The notes beneath the pieces were generated by a model, which had not been told where the DNA came from, ran no database searches, and saw only the letters and a list, made by a program, of their open reading frames with translations. DNA of 6,803 nucleotides, from assembly GCA_934668285.1 (NCBI GenBank), contig CAKUNB010000084.1, positions 1 to 6,803 of the forward strand. Reading direction: 5' to 3'. Position numbers and translations under genes: made by a program. Below, one piece after another: positions 1 to 5,908 of the stretch. Origin of the DNA: an uncultured Oscillospiraceae bacterium (GTDB taxonomy: Bacteria > Bacillota > Clostridia > Oscillospirales > Oscillospiraceae). Numbering within the stretch: position 1 is the stretch's first letter; each line of letters begins with the position of its first letter.

Positions 1-730
1 CCGTCCCGCAGAGGGGCAGGGGCCATACCCCGTGGTGATCGATCTGCACGGCGGCGGCTTCCTTCTGGGTCGGAAGGAGGTCAACCGGCTGTTCTGCGCC
101 GACCTGTGCCTGCGCGGCTTTGTGGTGTTCTGTCCGGAGTACCCGCTGGCACCGGCGCAGAAGTTGTTTGCCACCTACCAGGACGTCAGCACTGCGATTG
201 ACCGGATCAGCGCGCTCGTGCCCGCCTACGGCGGCGACCCGAACCGGCTGTCCCTCTGCGGCGACAGCGCGGGAGCGCAGCTGTGCGTCTATCTCGCGGC
301 GATGCAGAACGCGCCGGAGCTTGCCCGCGCCGCCGGTGTAACGCCGGCGCGGACGAAAATTCGCGCGCTCGGCCTGCAAAGCGGCATGTTTTACACGGAT
401 CGCATGGACAAGATCGGCCTGTTCCTGCCGAATTCCATCTACGGAAAGGGCTGGCGGGGGCATGCCTTCCGGCCGTATATCGATCCGGAGCATCCTGCGG
501 TGCTCGGCGGGCTGCCGCCCTGCTTCCTCGTGACGGGGAAGGGCGATTTTCTGCGGCACTACAGCCAAAAATTTGCCGCTGCCCTGCGGCGCAGCGGCAG
601 GGATTACCGGCTTCTCGACCTCGAGGATGAACGCAAGCTGCCGCACGCCTTCGCCGCGATGCTTCCCGAAACCCCCGCCGCGCAAAGAGCTAACGCCGAA
701 ATGGCGGAATTTTTCCTGTCGAAGGGCTGA
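1..730 (+). CDS. Alpha/beta-hydrolase, HSL-type esterase/lipase (5' end outside window)
   Basis: This is the C-terminal 242 residues of a probable cytoplasmic carboxylesterase or lipase of the hormone-sensitive-lipase type. The reading frame is already open at base 2, and the residues before the GTG at 32 (ending GPYPVVIDLHGGGF) fit the family, so that GTG is an internal Val and the true start lies upstream. Numbering from base 2, the oxyanion-hole motif HGGGF is at 16-20, the nucleophile elbow GDSAG has Ser89, the likely acid is Asp182 (GKGDFLRHYS), and the likely base is His215 (LPHAF). All three triad residues are present in the usual order, so the enzyme is probably active. It ends with TGA at 728-730. 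No signal peptide can be judged without the N-terminus. The family is clear; the substrate is unknown. Confidence 0.9.
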   Translation, partial: RPAEGQGPYPVVIDLHGGGFLLGRKEVNRLFCADLCLRGFVVFCPEYPLAPAQKLFATYQDVSTAIDRISALVPAYGGDPNRLSLCGDSAGAQLCVYLAAMQNAPELARAAGVTPARTKIRALGLQSGMFYTDRMDKIGLFLPNSIYGKGWRGHAFRPYIDPEHPAVLGGLPPCFLVTGKGDFLRHYSQKFAAALRRSGRDYRLLDLEDERKLPHAFAAMLPETPAAQRANAEMAEFFLSKG

Positions 731-737
731 ATAAATC

Positions 738-766
738 ATGGGGTCAGGCGTATTGCCCGACCCCAT
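738..766 (+). terminator. Hairpin just after the hydrolase gene (weak terminator or repeat arm)
   Basis: ATGGGGTC (738-745) pairs with GACCCCAT (759-766). After one A/C mismatch, GGC (747-749) pairs with GCC (755-757) around the loop GTATT. It begins 7 bases after the hydrolase stop codon, the usual place for a terminator. The downstream bases (CATTATGTTT) lack a proper T-run, so termination would be weak. The sequence is also the left arm of the larger inverted repeat that ends at 964, so it may be a repeat element first and a terminator second. Confidence 0.45.
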
Positions 767-793
767 CATTATGTTTGGAGAAAACTGAAAGCT

Positions 794-918
794 TGTCATT
801 GCGAGGCCGCTTGCGGCCGTGGCAATCTCGCAGAATTGTTTTGATTTTTGGATAGATTTCGGCGAATTCGAAACTGCCTGCACGAGATTGCCACGTCGCT
901 TCGCTCCTCGCAATGACA
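794..918. repeat. Inner inverted-repeat element with TGTCATTGCGAGG termini
   Basis: TGTCATTGCGAGG (794-806) and CCTCGCAATGACA (906-918) are perfect 13-base inverted termini. A second matched pair, CGTGGCAATCTCG (818-830) and CGAGATTGCCACG (883-895), lies just inside them. Between the two motifs the left arm carries a palindrome, GGCCGC-TT-GCGGCC (805-818), and the right arm a related GAGCGAAGCGAC on the minus strand. The two ~37-base arms flank a ~52-base AT-richer core. From memory, the motif GTCATTGCGAGGAGCGAAGCGAC followed by GGCAATC is a widespread bacterial intergenic repeat. No transposase is present, so any movement would need an enzyme in trans. Confidence 0.7.
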
Positions 919-966
919 CAAGGGGTGACACGCTCGGTGGGGGCAGGCAATACGCCTGACCCATTG

Positions 967-1689
967 CTATATAGCGAAAGCCGGACACCGTAAAATGCGG
1001 TGTCCGGCTTTTTGCTTTGGGTTAGTTTGCGCGGCGGCGATTTCCTTGCCGTCGACCAGCATCTTGACGAACTCGTCAAATTCAGCATCGCTGACGAAAC
1101 GGGCGCCCTTCGTCGCCGTGTCGGCGTTCCATTTCAGGCCCGCGCCTTCGATGATCGACGGGGCGAAGGAAATCTTTTCCAGCGCCTCGATGCGGGCGAT
1201 CACGTCGTCCAGTTTGTCGAGCGCGTCCTCGCCGAGCATGGAATTTTTGTTTTCCGTCAGGGCGTCCACGAGGGCCTTGGCCTGCTCGGCGTCGTCCTTG
1301 TCGGCGCGCTTTGCGTCGTCGGGCTTCGGGAGCTTGTCGATGGCTGCGGCGGCCTTTTCGGCGTTTGCAATCGCCACAAGGGCTTCCTTGACGGTTTCGA
1401 GCTGGCCTTCAAGAGCCTTGCGCTCGGCCTCGGTGTAGTTGCCGCCGTAGTCGCGCAGGGCGCTTTCCAGCGCGTCCTTCGCCGCTTCCAGCGCTTCCTT
1501 GTTCTCGGCCTTGACGTTGCCCTTGGTAATGTCCTTGACCGCGACGATCTCAGGCGCTTCCGCTGCGGCCTTGGCCGCTGCGATGCGGTCGAGAAGGGCC
1601 TTTGCGGTTTCCTTCAGGGCCTCCAGCGCCTCGCGCTCGGCGGCGGTGAGGTTTTCGTCGTTCAGGAGCGTGTCGATGTCGGTGATGAG
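967..1689 (-). pseudogene. Relic of a large surface protein, truncated at both ends
   Basis: The minus strand is open from just after a TAG at 1690-1692 to a TAG at 967-969, about 240 codons. The translation is clearly protein-like: Ala/Lys/Glu/Leu-rich helical repeats (NLTAAEREALEALKETAKAL, then DITKGNVKAENKEALEAAKD, then ALRDYGGNYTEAERKALEG). A short beta-rich segment follows, containing KGARFVSDAEFDEFVKMLVDGKEI. This resembles FIVAR-like spacer repeats and the segment preceding the cell-wall anchor in long secreted Clostridia proteins (family recognition from memory). No plausible start exists at the upstream edge; the first is a GTG at 1375-1377, mid-domain. After VDGKEIAAA (about base 1030) the frame runs into the terminator hairpin, so the expected end of the domain and the anchor are gone. 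I read it as an internal fragment that is not expressed. Confidence 0.7.
977..1013 (+). terminator. Strong intrinsic terminator
   Basis: A perfect 14-base stem, AAAGCCGGACACCG (977-990) with CGGTGTCCGGCTTT (998-1011), closes a 7-base loop TAAAATG and runs into TTTTT (1009-1013). The T-run is on the plus strand. On the minus strand only three T's follow the stem, so it acts mainly on rightward transcripts, presumably read-through from the hydrolase gene. It overlaps the 3' end of the open frame of the minus-strand relic, showing that the relic's final residues are not original protein sequence. Confidence 0.85.
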
Positions 1690-1730
1690 CTAACGGCACA
1701 AGCGGTCGCGCTTACAGAGAAATTTGCGGC

Positions 1731-1754
1731 GCGATGCGGGCATCGCGTCCTACG
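1731..1754. repeat. Short palindrome followed by CCTACG
   Basis: GCGATG (1731-1736) pairs with CATCGC (1741-1746) around CGGG, followed three bases later by CCTACG (1749-1754). A second palindrome with the same trailing CCTACG occurs at 3064-3087. This suggests both are copies of one family of small palindromic intergenic repeats with diverged stems. Confidence 0.45.
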
Positions 1755-1787
1755 CATCCTCAAGAGGGAAATAACGAGAAGCGGGGC

Positions 1788-1816
1788 TTGGATTCCGGCG
1801 GGGGTTGTGGTATAAT
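1788..1816 (+). promoter_or_regulatory. Sigma-A-type promoter of the decayed two-component locus
   Basis: TTGGAT (1788-1793) and a perfect TATAAT (1811-1816) are separated by 17 bases. The start GTG of the response-regulator relic follows 24 bases after the -10 box, with a strong ribosome binding site AAAGGGGAG (1826-1834) six bases before it. The -35 box matches consensus at only three positions. The promoter looks undamaged although its first gene is dead. It is the only convincing promoter upstream of the TetR gene, which lies on the same strand with no obvious terminator in between. Confidence 0.7.
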
Positions 1817-1840
1817 GCAAAAAGCAAAGGGGAGAGCGGC

Positions 1841-1969
1841 GTGAGGATTGCGATTGTGGATGACGACTGGTAGAGCTATGAGCGGCTGCACGGCTATTTT
1901 CAGGAGCTGCTCGGCGCGGCGGCGGAGACCGTGTACTACCCCGACGGCGAGGCGCTGCTGGCCGAATGG
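1841..1969 (+). pseudogene. Response regulator N-terminal fragment (LytTR/AgrA-like), with nonsense codon
   Basis: The GTG at 1841 starts MRIAIVDDDW, the typical first beta strand and acidic pocket of a receiver domain. It is interrupted by TAG at 1871-1873. Past the stop, the same frame continues as receiver sequence: SYERLHGYFQELLG, then VYYPDGEALLAEWRP, matching the expected alpha1-beta2-alpha2 region. Similarity ends at about 1965-1970, where the sequence switches to the sensor kinase in another frame. The phospho-accepting Asp (normally near residue 55-60), the rest of the receiver domain and the DNA-binding domain are all missing. The LytTR/AgrA assignment rests on the N-terminal motif plus the adjoining AgrC-like kinase fragment, so it is probable rather than proven. 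Confidence 0.75.
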
Positions 1970-2382
1970 CGGCCTTCGCCGTGCTGCTGTATTTTGCCCA
2001 GCAGGCAAAGGACTGCGGCATCGATTATATCGTCAAGACCGATATCCCGCAGAGCCTCGGCCTCTCCGAGACGGACGTCTCCGTCCTGCTCGGAAATCTC
2101 TTGGAAAATGCGCTCGATGCGTGCAGAGAGGAGCCGTCAGACGACCGAAGGATCATCGTCTGCGCGGGAACGGAGAACGGCGCGCTATGCCTCACCGTGG
2201 ACAATACGTTTACCGGCACGTTAAAGCGCGGTGCGGACGGGCGGCTGCTCTCCACCAAGCCCAAGGGAAGCGGCCTCGGCGCAGGCTCGGTGCAGAGCAT
2301 TGCCGAGCGCTGCCACGGCCTGTGCAGGCTGGAGGCGCGGGACGGCATGTTCTATGCCTCGGTTTACTGTCCCCTGAAATGA
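1966..2382 (+). pseudogene. Sensor histidine kinase C-terminal fragment (AgrC-type GHKL ATPase domain)
   Basis: An open frame of 138 codons from ATG 1966 to TGA 2380-2382 encodes the ATP-binding domain of an AgrC-like kinase. Visible motifs are the N-box (GNLLENALDAC, residues 43-53), the G1-box (LTVDN, Asp79) and the G2-box (KGSGLGAGS, 100-108). The membrane sensor region and the phosphorylated histidine (dimerisation) region are absent. The domain begins abruptly at VLLYFAQQAKDCGIDY, exactly where the response-regulator fragment stops, in a different frame. No ribosome binding site precedes ATG 1966, so that ATG is probably incidental. The sequence left is well conserved, which implies the deletion is fairly recent. 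A free ATPase domain could not signal as a normal kinase. Confidence 0.8.
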
Positions 2383-2400
2383 CCGGAAAGGAAGGTTTTT

Positions 2401-2967
2401 ATGCCCTCATTCACGAAGAAAGCCATCAAGGAATCGTTCCTGAAGCTGCTCAACGACCGCCCCATCAGCCAGATTTCCGTGCGCGACGTGGTGGAGGACT
2501 GCGGCATCAACCGCAACTCCTTTTACTATCATTATCAGGATTTGCAGGCGCTGGTGACGGAAATTCTGCGGGAAAATACCGACCGGATTCTTGCCGAGGG
2601 TCTGCGCGAGCAGTCGGTGGAGGCCTGCCTCGATGCGGCGGTGGATTTTGCAATGAACAACCGCCGCGCCGTGCTGCACATTTGCAGCTCCGGCAGTCGG
2701 GAAACGTATGAGCTGGAGCTTTCCAAAATCTGCGCCTACGCCAGCGAGAGCTACTGGCAGCAGCGCTACGGCGCGGCGGAAATCCCGCCGGAGGACGGCA
2801 AGGCGCTGATCTTCCTGCTCAAATGCGTGCTCTACGGCCTGACGATGGACTGGCTGAACGACGGCATGCGCTATGATATCCGCACCCGCTACCACCGCAT
2901 CTGCACCATGCTCAAAACCATTCCCGAGCAATACGTAGCCGACCAGCTGCGCAAGATGGAGAAGTAA
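2401..2967 (+). CDS. TetR/AcrR-family transcriptional regulator
   Basis: This 188-residue cytoplasmic DNA-binding protein is the usual length for the family. The N-terminal TetR helix-turn-helix spans about residues 8-52: ISVRDVVEDCGI (25-36) is helix 2 and the turn, and NRNSFYYHYQD (37-47) is the recognition helix with its hallmark FYYHY. The C-terminal ligand/dimer domain is all-helical and ends in a segment (FLLKCVLYGLTMDWLNDGM) of the DhaS/TetR_C_8-like type common in Clostridia. The ATG at 2401 is set by AAAGGAAGG (2387-2395), five bases upstream. It starts 18 bases after the kinase relic ends and may be transcribed from that locus's promoter at 1788-1816. By context it likely represses the membrane operon beginning at 3236. 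The inducer and operator are not visible. Confidence 0.9.
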   Translation: MPSFTKKAIKESFLKLLNDRPISQISVRDVVEDCGINRNSFYYHYQDLQALVTEILRENTDRILAEGLREQSVEACLDAAVDFAMNNRRAVLHICSSGSRETYELELSKICAYASESYWQQRYGAAEIPPEDGKALIFLLKCVLYGLTMDWLNDGMRYDIRTRYHRICTMLKTIPEQYVADQLRKMEK

Positions 2968-2970
2968 ACG

Positions 2971-2992
2971 CCCGCCCCCGCAGCGGGTTTTT
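2971..2992 (+). terminator. Intrinsic terminator of the TetR gene
   Basis: CCCGC (2971-2975) pairs with GCGGG (2983-2987) around a C-rich 7-base loop and is followed directly by TTTTT (2988-2992). It begins 3 bases after the TetR stop codon. The stem is short but all G-C, and the position and T-run support termination. Confidence 0.65.
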
Positions 2993-3063
2993 AATCTGTG
3001 CCGTCAGGCACACCACAATTCCGTATTCCGCATTATGCATTAAAATCGACGCTGCCTGCACGC

Positions 3064-3087
3064 GGGCGCTCGATGAGCGCCCCTACG
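3064..3087. repeat. Perfect short palindrome followed by CCTACG
   Basis: GGGCGCTC (3064-3071) and GAGCGCCC (3075-3082) form a perfect 8-base stem around GAT, running into CCTACG (3082-3087). It resembles the element at 1731-1754 in architecture and trailing bases. CTGCCTGCACG lies immediately upstream (3052-3062). The same 11 bases occur at 874-884, next to the other palindromic element. No T-run follows on the plus strand, so this is a repeat rather than a terminator. Confidence 0.6.
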
Positions 3088-3133
3088 GCGTCTAACGAGA
3101 CTGCATACATGAGACTGACAAACGGAAGCTTTT

Positions 3134-3194
3134 AGACAAAAGCGTTCCTGTGCCTAAATTTTTGGCGCGGGGGCGCTTTTGTCTGTTTTCTTTT
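3134..3194 (+). terminator. Long inverted repeat with T-rich tail ahead of the membrane operon (terminator or attenuator)
   Basis: AGACAAAAGCG (3134-3144) and CGCTTTTGTCT (3174-3184) are perfect 11-base inverted arms. The 29-base interior can fold further, with GCC (3152-3154) against GGC (3164-3166). The right arm leads into GTTTTCTTTT (3185-3194), so the RNA would resemble an intrinsic terminator for rightward transcription. The TetR gene already has a terminator at 2971-2992. This second structure, 41 bases before the next gene, could therefore back it up, attenuate the membrane operon, or in DNA form serve as a widely spaced operator. Confidence 0.55.
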
Positions 3195-3223
3195 GGCGAA
3201 GGCTGCCGTAGAATACGGGGCGT

Positions 3224-3229
3224 GAGGTG
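3224..3229 (+). promoter_or_regulatory. Ribosome binding site fixing the DUF308 start
   Basis: GAGGTG (3224-3229) sits six bases before ATG 3236. An in-frame GTG at 3227-3229 lies within this sequence, so it is part of the ribosome binding site and not the start codon. Confidence 0.75.
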
Positions 3230-3235
3230 AGTTTT

Positions 3236-3823
3236 ATGCGTTCTACTGTTCCGATGCGAACTGCGAAAATCGGCTGCTATGCCGTCTCGGCGCTGCAGCT
3301 GGTGCTTGGCATTGTACTGATCGTCAAGCCGGAGATGAGCGCGACCGTCCTGTGCAGGCTGCTTGGCGTGTGCCTGCTGATTGCCGGTTTTGTGCGGCTG
3401 GTGGGATATTTTTCCCGCGACCTTTACCGGCTGGCGTTCCAGTTTGATCTGGCCTACGGCATTTTAACGATGGTGCTGGGCCTGCTGATGCTGCTGCGGA
3501 CGGAAGCGGTCGTGCGGTTTTTGCTGCCGGTCGTCGGCATTCTGGTGCTGCTCGACGGTCTGCTCCGGTTACAGACCGCGCTTGATGCGCGGGGCTTCGG
3601 CATTCAGCGCTGGTGGCTGATTCTGGTGGCCGCCGTGTTCGTTGGCGCCTTTGGGCTGCTCCTGCTGCTGCAGCCGGATGCCGGACTGACCGCGGCGATG
3701 ATCCTGCTGGGCGTGGCGCTCGTGCTTGATGCGCTGCTGTCCCTCGCGGCGATGCTGCTGCTGGTGAAGATCATCCGGCACCAGCGGCCTGATATTATTG
3801 ATGTAGAAGAGGTGGAAGACTGA
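3236..3823 (+). CDS. DUF308/HdeD-like six-TM membrane protein
   Basis: This is a 195-residue integral membrane protein with a short basic N-terminus and six predicted membrane segments (about 12-30, 36-58, 68-87, 92-112, 126-145, 151-177). It ends in a cytoplasmic-looking tail rich in acid residues (DIIDVEEVED). Three similar helix-hairpin units are visible, beginning near Gly25, Gly82 and Gly140. Each reads roughly G-hydrophobic-(K/R/Q)(P/T)(E/D)-hydrophobic-G...(A/D)(G/A)hhRL. This triplicated pattern is typical of DUF308 (HdeD family); the E. coli member HdeD is linked to acid resistance, but most members have no known function. The stop overlaps the next start (TGATG), which indicates translational coupling to the MMPL gene. 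It is the first gene of the operon and probably an accessory membrane subunit (inference). Confidence 0.85.
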   Translation: MRSTVPMRTAKIGCYAVSALQLVLGIVLIVKPEMSATVLCRLLGVCLLIAGFVRLVGYFSRDLYRLAFQFDLAYGILTMVLGLLMLLRTEAVVRFLLPVVGILVLLDGLLRLQTALDARGFGIQRWWLILVAAVFVGAFGLLLLLQPDAGLTAAMILLGVALVLDALLSLAAMLLLVKIIRHQRPDIIDVEEVED

Positions 3824-5895
3824 TGAAATTCGGAAAAGCCGTCGTCAAGGCGCGAATTCCGATCGTCGTAATTTCGCTGCTGCTGGCGGCGCTGTCGGTG
3901 GTCGGCATCCTTGGCACGCGAATCAACTACGATATGCTGACCTATCTTCCGGAGGATATGGAAACCTCCGTCGGTCAGCAGGTGCTGCTCGACGAATTCG
4001 GCAAGGGCGCGTTTTCCTTCGTGCTGGTTGAGGATATGCCGGACAAGGACGTGTCCGCGCTGAAAGAGAAGATCGCGCAGGTCGATCATGTAGAGAGCGT
4101 GATCTGGTACGACACCCTCGCAGATATCTCCATTCCGAAGGAGCTGCTGCCTGACAAGCTCTACAGCGCCTTCAATAACGGCGACACGACCATGCTCGCG
4201 GTGTTCTTTGACACGTCCACATCGGCTGATGAGACCATGCAGGCCATTACGGACATCCGCAAGCTTGCCGGTGAGCAGTGCTTCATCTCCGGCATGTCGG
4301 CGCTGGTGACGGACCTGAAGGAGCTGTGCGAAAAGGAAGAGCCGGTGTATGTCGCGATTGCCGTTTTGCTGGCCTGCGCCGCGATGGTGCTGCTGCTCGA
4401 CGGCTGGCTGGTGCCGTTTGTGTTCCTTGCCTGCATCGGCATTTCGATTCTGATCAATCTCGGCACGAACTACTTCATGGGCGAGATTTCCTACATCACC
4501 AAGGCGCTCTCTGCGGTGCTGCAGCTGGCCGTTACGATGGACTACTCCATCTTCCTCTGGCACAGCTACAACGAGCAGTGTACCCGCTATGACGACCCCA
4601 AGGAAGCGATGGCCAGCGCGATTCACGAAACGCTGACCAGCGTGGTGGGAAGCTCCGTCACGACTGTCGCGGGCTTTATCGCTCTGTGCTTTATGAGCTT
4701 CACGCTCGGCCGCGACCTTGGCATTGTGATGGCAAAGGGCGTTATCTTCGGTGTGATCGGCTGCGTAACGACGCTGCCTGCCATGATCCTGCTGCTCAAT
4801 AAGCCCCTGCAGCGGACGCGCCACCGCTCCCTGATCCCGAACATGCGCCGCCTGTCCTCGTTTGTCTGCAAGCGGTTCTGGGTGTTTCTTGTGATCCTTG
4901 CCATTGTGGTTGTTCCGGCCTACTACGGCTACAGCAAGACCAACAGCGAGGTCTACTACGATATGGGCCAGTGCCTGCCGGACGATCTGCCCTTTGTCAA
5001 GGCCAACGAAAAGCTGAGCGAGGAATTCGACGTTTCCTCGACGCTGATGCTGCTGGTCGACGCAGACCTGCCGAGCAAGCAGGTCAAGGCTATGACCGAA
5101 GAAATGGAGCAGGTCGACGGTGTTGCCTACGCGCTGGGCATGGATTCCGTGCTGGGCGACCGCATTCCGGAGGAAATGATTCCGGACTCCGTCCGGAGCA
5201 TTCTGGAAAGCGACAACTGGAAGCTGCTGCTGATCAACTCGGAATATCACGCCGCCTCCGATGCGGTGAACGAACAGATTGATACCCTCAACGCGATTCT
5301 CAAGCGCTACGACCCGAACGGTATGCTCATCGGCGAAGCGCCGTGCATGAAGGACATGATCGAAACGACCGATCAGGACTTCAAGGTGGTCAACGCTGTT
5401 TCCATTCTCGCAATTTTCCTGATTATCCTGCTGGTGGAAAAGAGCCTGACGCTGCCGTTTATCCTGATCGCGGTGATCGAGCTGGCCATTTTCATTAACC
5501 TCGGCCTGCCGCACTATTTCGGGCAGTCGCTGCCGTTCATTGCACCGATCTGCATCAGCACCATTCAGCTTGGCGCGACGGTGGACTACGCAATTCTGAT
5601 GACCACGCGCTACAAATCCGAGCGCAAGCTGGGCAACGGTAAGCGCGAGGCCGTCACTACGGCGCTGACGACGTCCATCCCGTCGATTCTGGTCAGCGGT
5701 CTTGGACTGTTCGCCGCGACCTTCGGCGTTGCGGTTTATTCCGACATCGACATTATCAGCTCTATGTGCATGCTGATGGCGCGCGGCGCGATCATCTCCA
5801 TGCTCTGCGTGATCTTCCTGCTGCCGGCGCTGCTGCTGCTTTGCGATAAGCCCGTCTGCGCGACCACGCTGGATCTGCGAAAAATTCGGAAATAG
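3823..5895 (+). CDS. MMPL/RND-family transporter
   Basis: This is a 690-residue inner-membrane exporter of the MMPL branch of the RND superfamily, which is typically proton-driven and moves lipids or other hydrophobic compounds. It is built as two similar halves. TM1 lies at about 12-31, a soluble domain at 32-173, and TM2-6 at 175-328. TM7 lies at about 353-372, a second soluble domain at 373-519, and TM8-12 at 521-675. Both halves carry the Asp-Tyr pair expected for proton relay in TM4 and TM10: Asp240-Tyr241 (VTMDYSIFL) and Asp588-Tyr589 (ATVDYAILM). The two soluble domains are recognisable duplicates (YDMLTYLPEDM against YYDMGQCLPDDL). Its length matches the compact Firmicutes type (B. 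subtilis YdfJ-like), not the ~950-residue mycobacterial MmpL. The start uses GAGGTGG (3809-3815). Its stop codon is part of the next gene's ribosome binding site. Substrate unknown. Confidence 0.93.
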   Translation: MKFGKAVVKARIPIVVISLLLAALSVVGILGTRINYDMLTYLPEDMETSVGQQVLLDEFGKGAFSFVLVEDMPDKDVSALKEKIAQVDHVESVIWYDTLADISIPKELLPDKLYSAFNNGDTTMLAVFFDTSTSADETMQAITDIRKLAGEQCFISGMSALVTDLKELCEKEEPVYVAIAVLLACAAMVLLLDGWLVPFVFLACIGISILINLGTNYFMGEISYITKALSAVLQLAVTMDYSIFLWHSYNEQCTRYDDPKEAMASAIHETLTSVVGSSVTTVAGFIALCFMSFTLGRDLGIVMAKGVIFGVIGCVTTLPAMILLLNKPLQRTRHRSLIPNMRRLSSFVCKRFWVFLVILAIVVVPAYYGYSKTNSEVYYDMGQCLPDDLPFVKANEKLSEEFDVSSTLMLLVDADLPSKQVKAMTEEMEQVDGVAYALGMDSVLGDRIPEEMIPDSVRSILESDNWKLLLINSEYHAASDAVNEQIDTLNAILKRYDPNGMLIGEAPCMKDMIETTDQDFKVVNAVSILAIFLIILLVEKSLTLPFILIAVIELAIFINLGLPHYFGQSLPFIAPICISTIQLGATVDYAILMTTRYKSERKLGNGKREAVTTALTTSIPSILVSGLGLFAATFGVAVYSDIDIISSMCMLMARGAIISMLCVIFLLPALLLLCDKPVCATTLDLRKIRK

Positions 5896-5908
5896 GAGGT
5901 AGCTTTCC

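Larger units (their letters stand above)
738..964. repeat. Outer inverted repeat of a nested palindromic intergenic element
   Basis: The left arm 738-757 (ATGGGGTCAGGCGTATTGCC) recurs in reverse complement at 946-964, differing only by one missing G. Each arm can also fold on its own: 738-766 forms a hairpin, and near the right arm CAGGC (944-948) pairs with GCCTG (954-958), extended by GGG/CCC beyond a mismatch. The arms enclose a second, different inverted-repeat pair (794-918). No open frame of coding character lies inside. This fits a MITE-like or REP/BIME-like non-coding element; no target-site duplication was recognised. Confidence 0.6.
2993..3223. other. Intergenic region between TetR gene and membrane operon
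   Basis: No coding frame of protein-like character is seen on either strand. The region holds a perfect six-base hairpin TGTGCC-GTCA-GGCACA (2997-3012), an AT-rich stretch with the palindrome GCATTATGC (3030-3038), the palindromic repeat at 3064-3087, two copies of GAGACTG (3097-3103 and 3111-3117), and the long inverted repeat 3134-3184. A possible -10 box TAGAAT (3209-3214) precedes the DUF308 gene, but no good -35 sits at the right distance (TTTTCT at 3186-3191, 17-base spacer, is weak). Confidence 0.5.

Noticed and set aside
32..34. GTG at 32 as the start of the hydrolase
   Set aside because: The frame is open upstream with family-typical residues, and starting here would leave only five residues before HGGGF, removing the N-terminal strands of the fold.
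794..918. CRISPR array or insertion sequence
   Set aside because: The repeats are inverted, not regularly spaced direct repeats, and there is no transposase frame inside.
1000..1815. 271-codon plus-strand open frame opposite the surface-protein relic
   Set aside because: It starts inside the terminator hairpin, and its translation is the Val/Gly/Leu/Arg-rich type typical of antisense GC-rich DNA. The minus-strand reading shows genuine repeat-like protein.
1966..1968. ATG 1966 as a genuine start of a stand-alone GHKL ATPase
   Set aside because: No ribosome binding site precedes it, it sits at the deletion junction, and the product would lack the His-box and sensor regions. A small translated fragment cannot be fully excluded.
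1848..2711. 287-codon plus-strand open frame across the two-component relic and into the TetR gene
   Set aside because: Arg/Pro/Gly-rich shadow frame overlapping the kinase domain and the TetR helix-turn-helix, both of which are recognisable in other frames.
2407..2931. 174-codon minus-strand open frame opposite the TetR gene
   Set aside because: Antisense shadow; no domain, and the plus strand has a full TetR protein with a good ribosome binding site.
3227..3229. GTG 3227 as the start of the DUF308 gene
   Set aside because: It lies within the GAGGTG ribosome binding site that serves ATG 3236.
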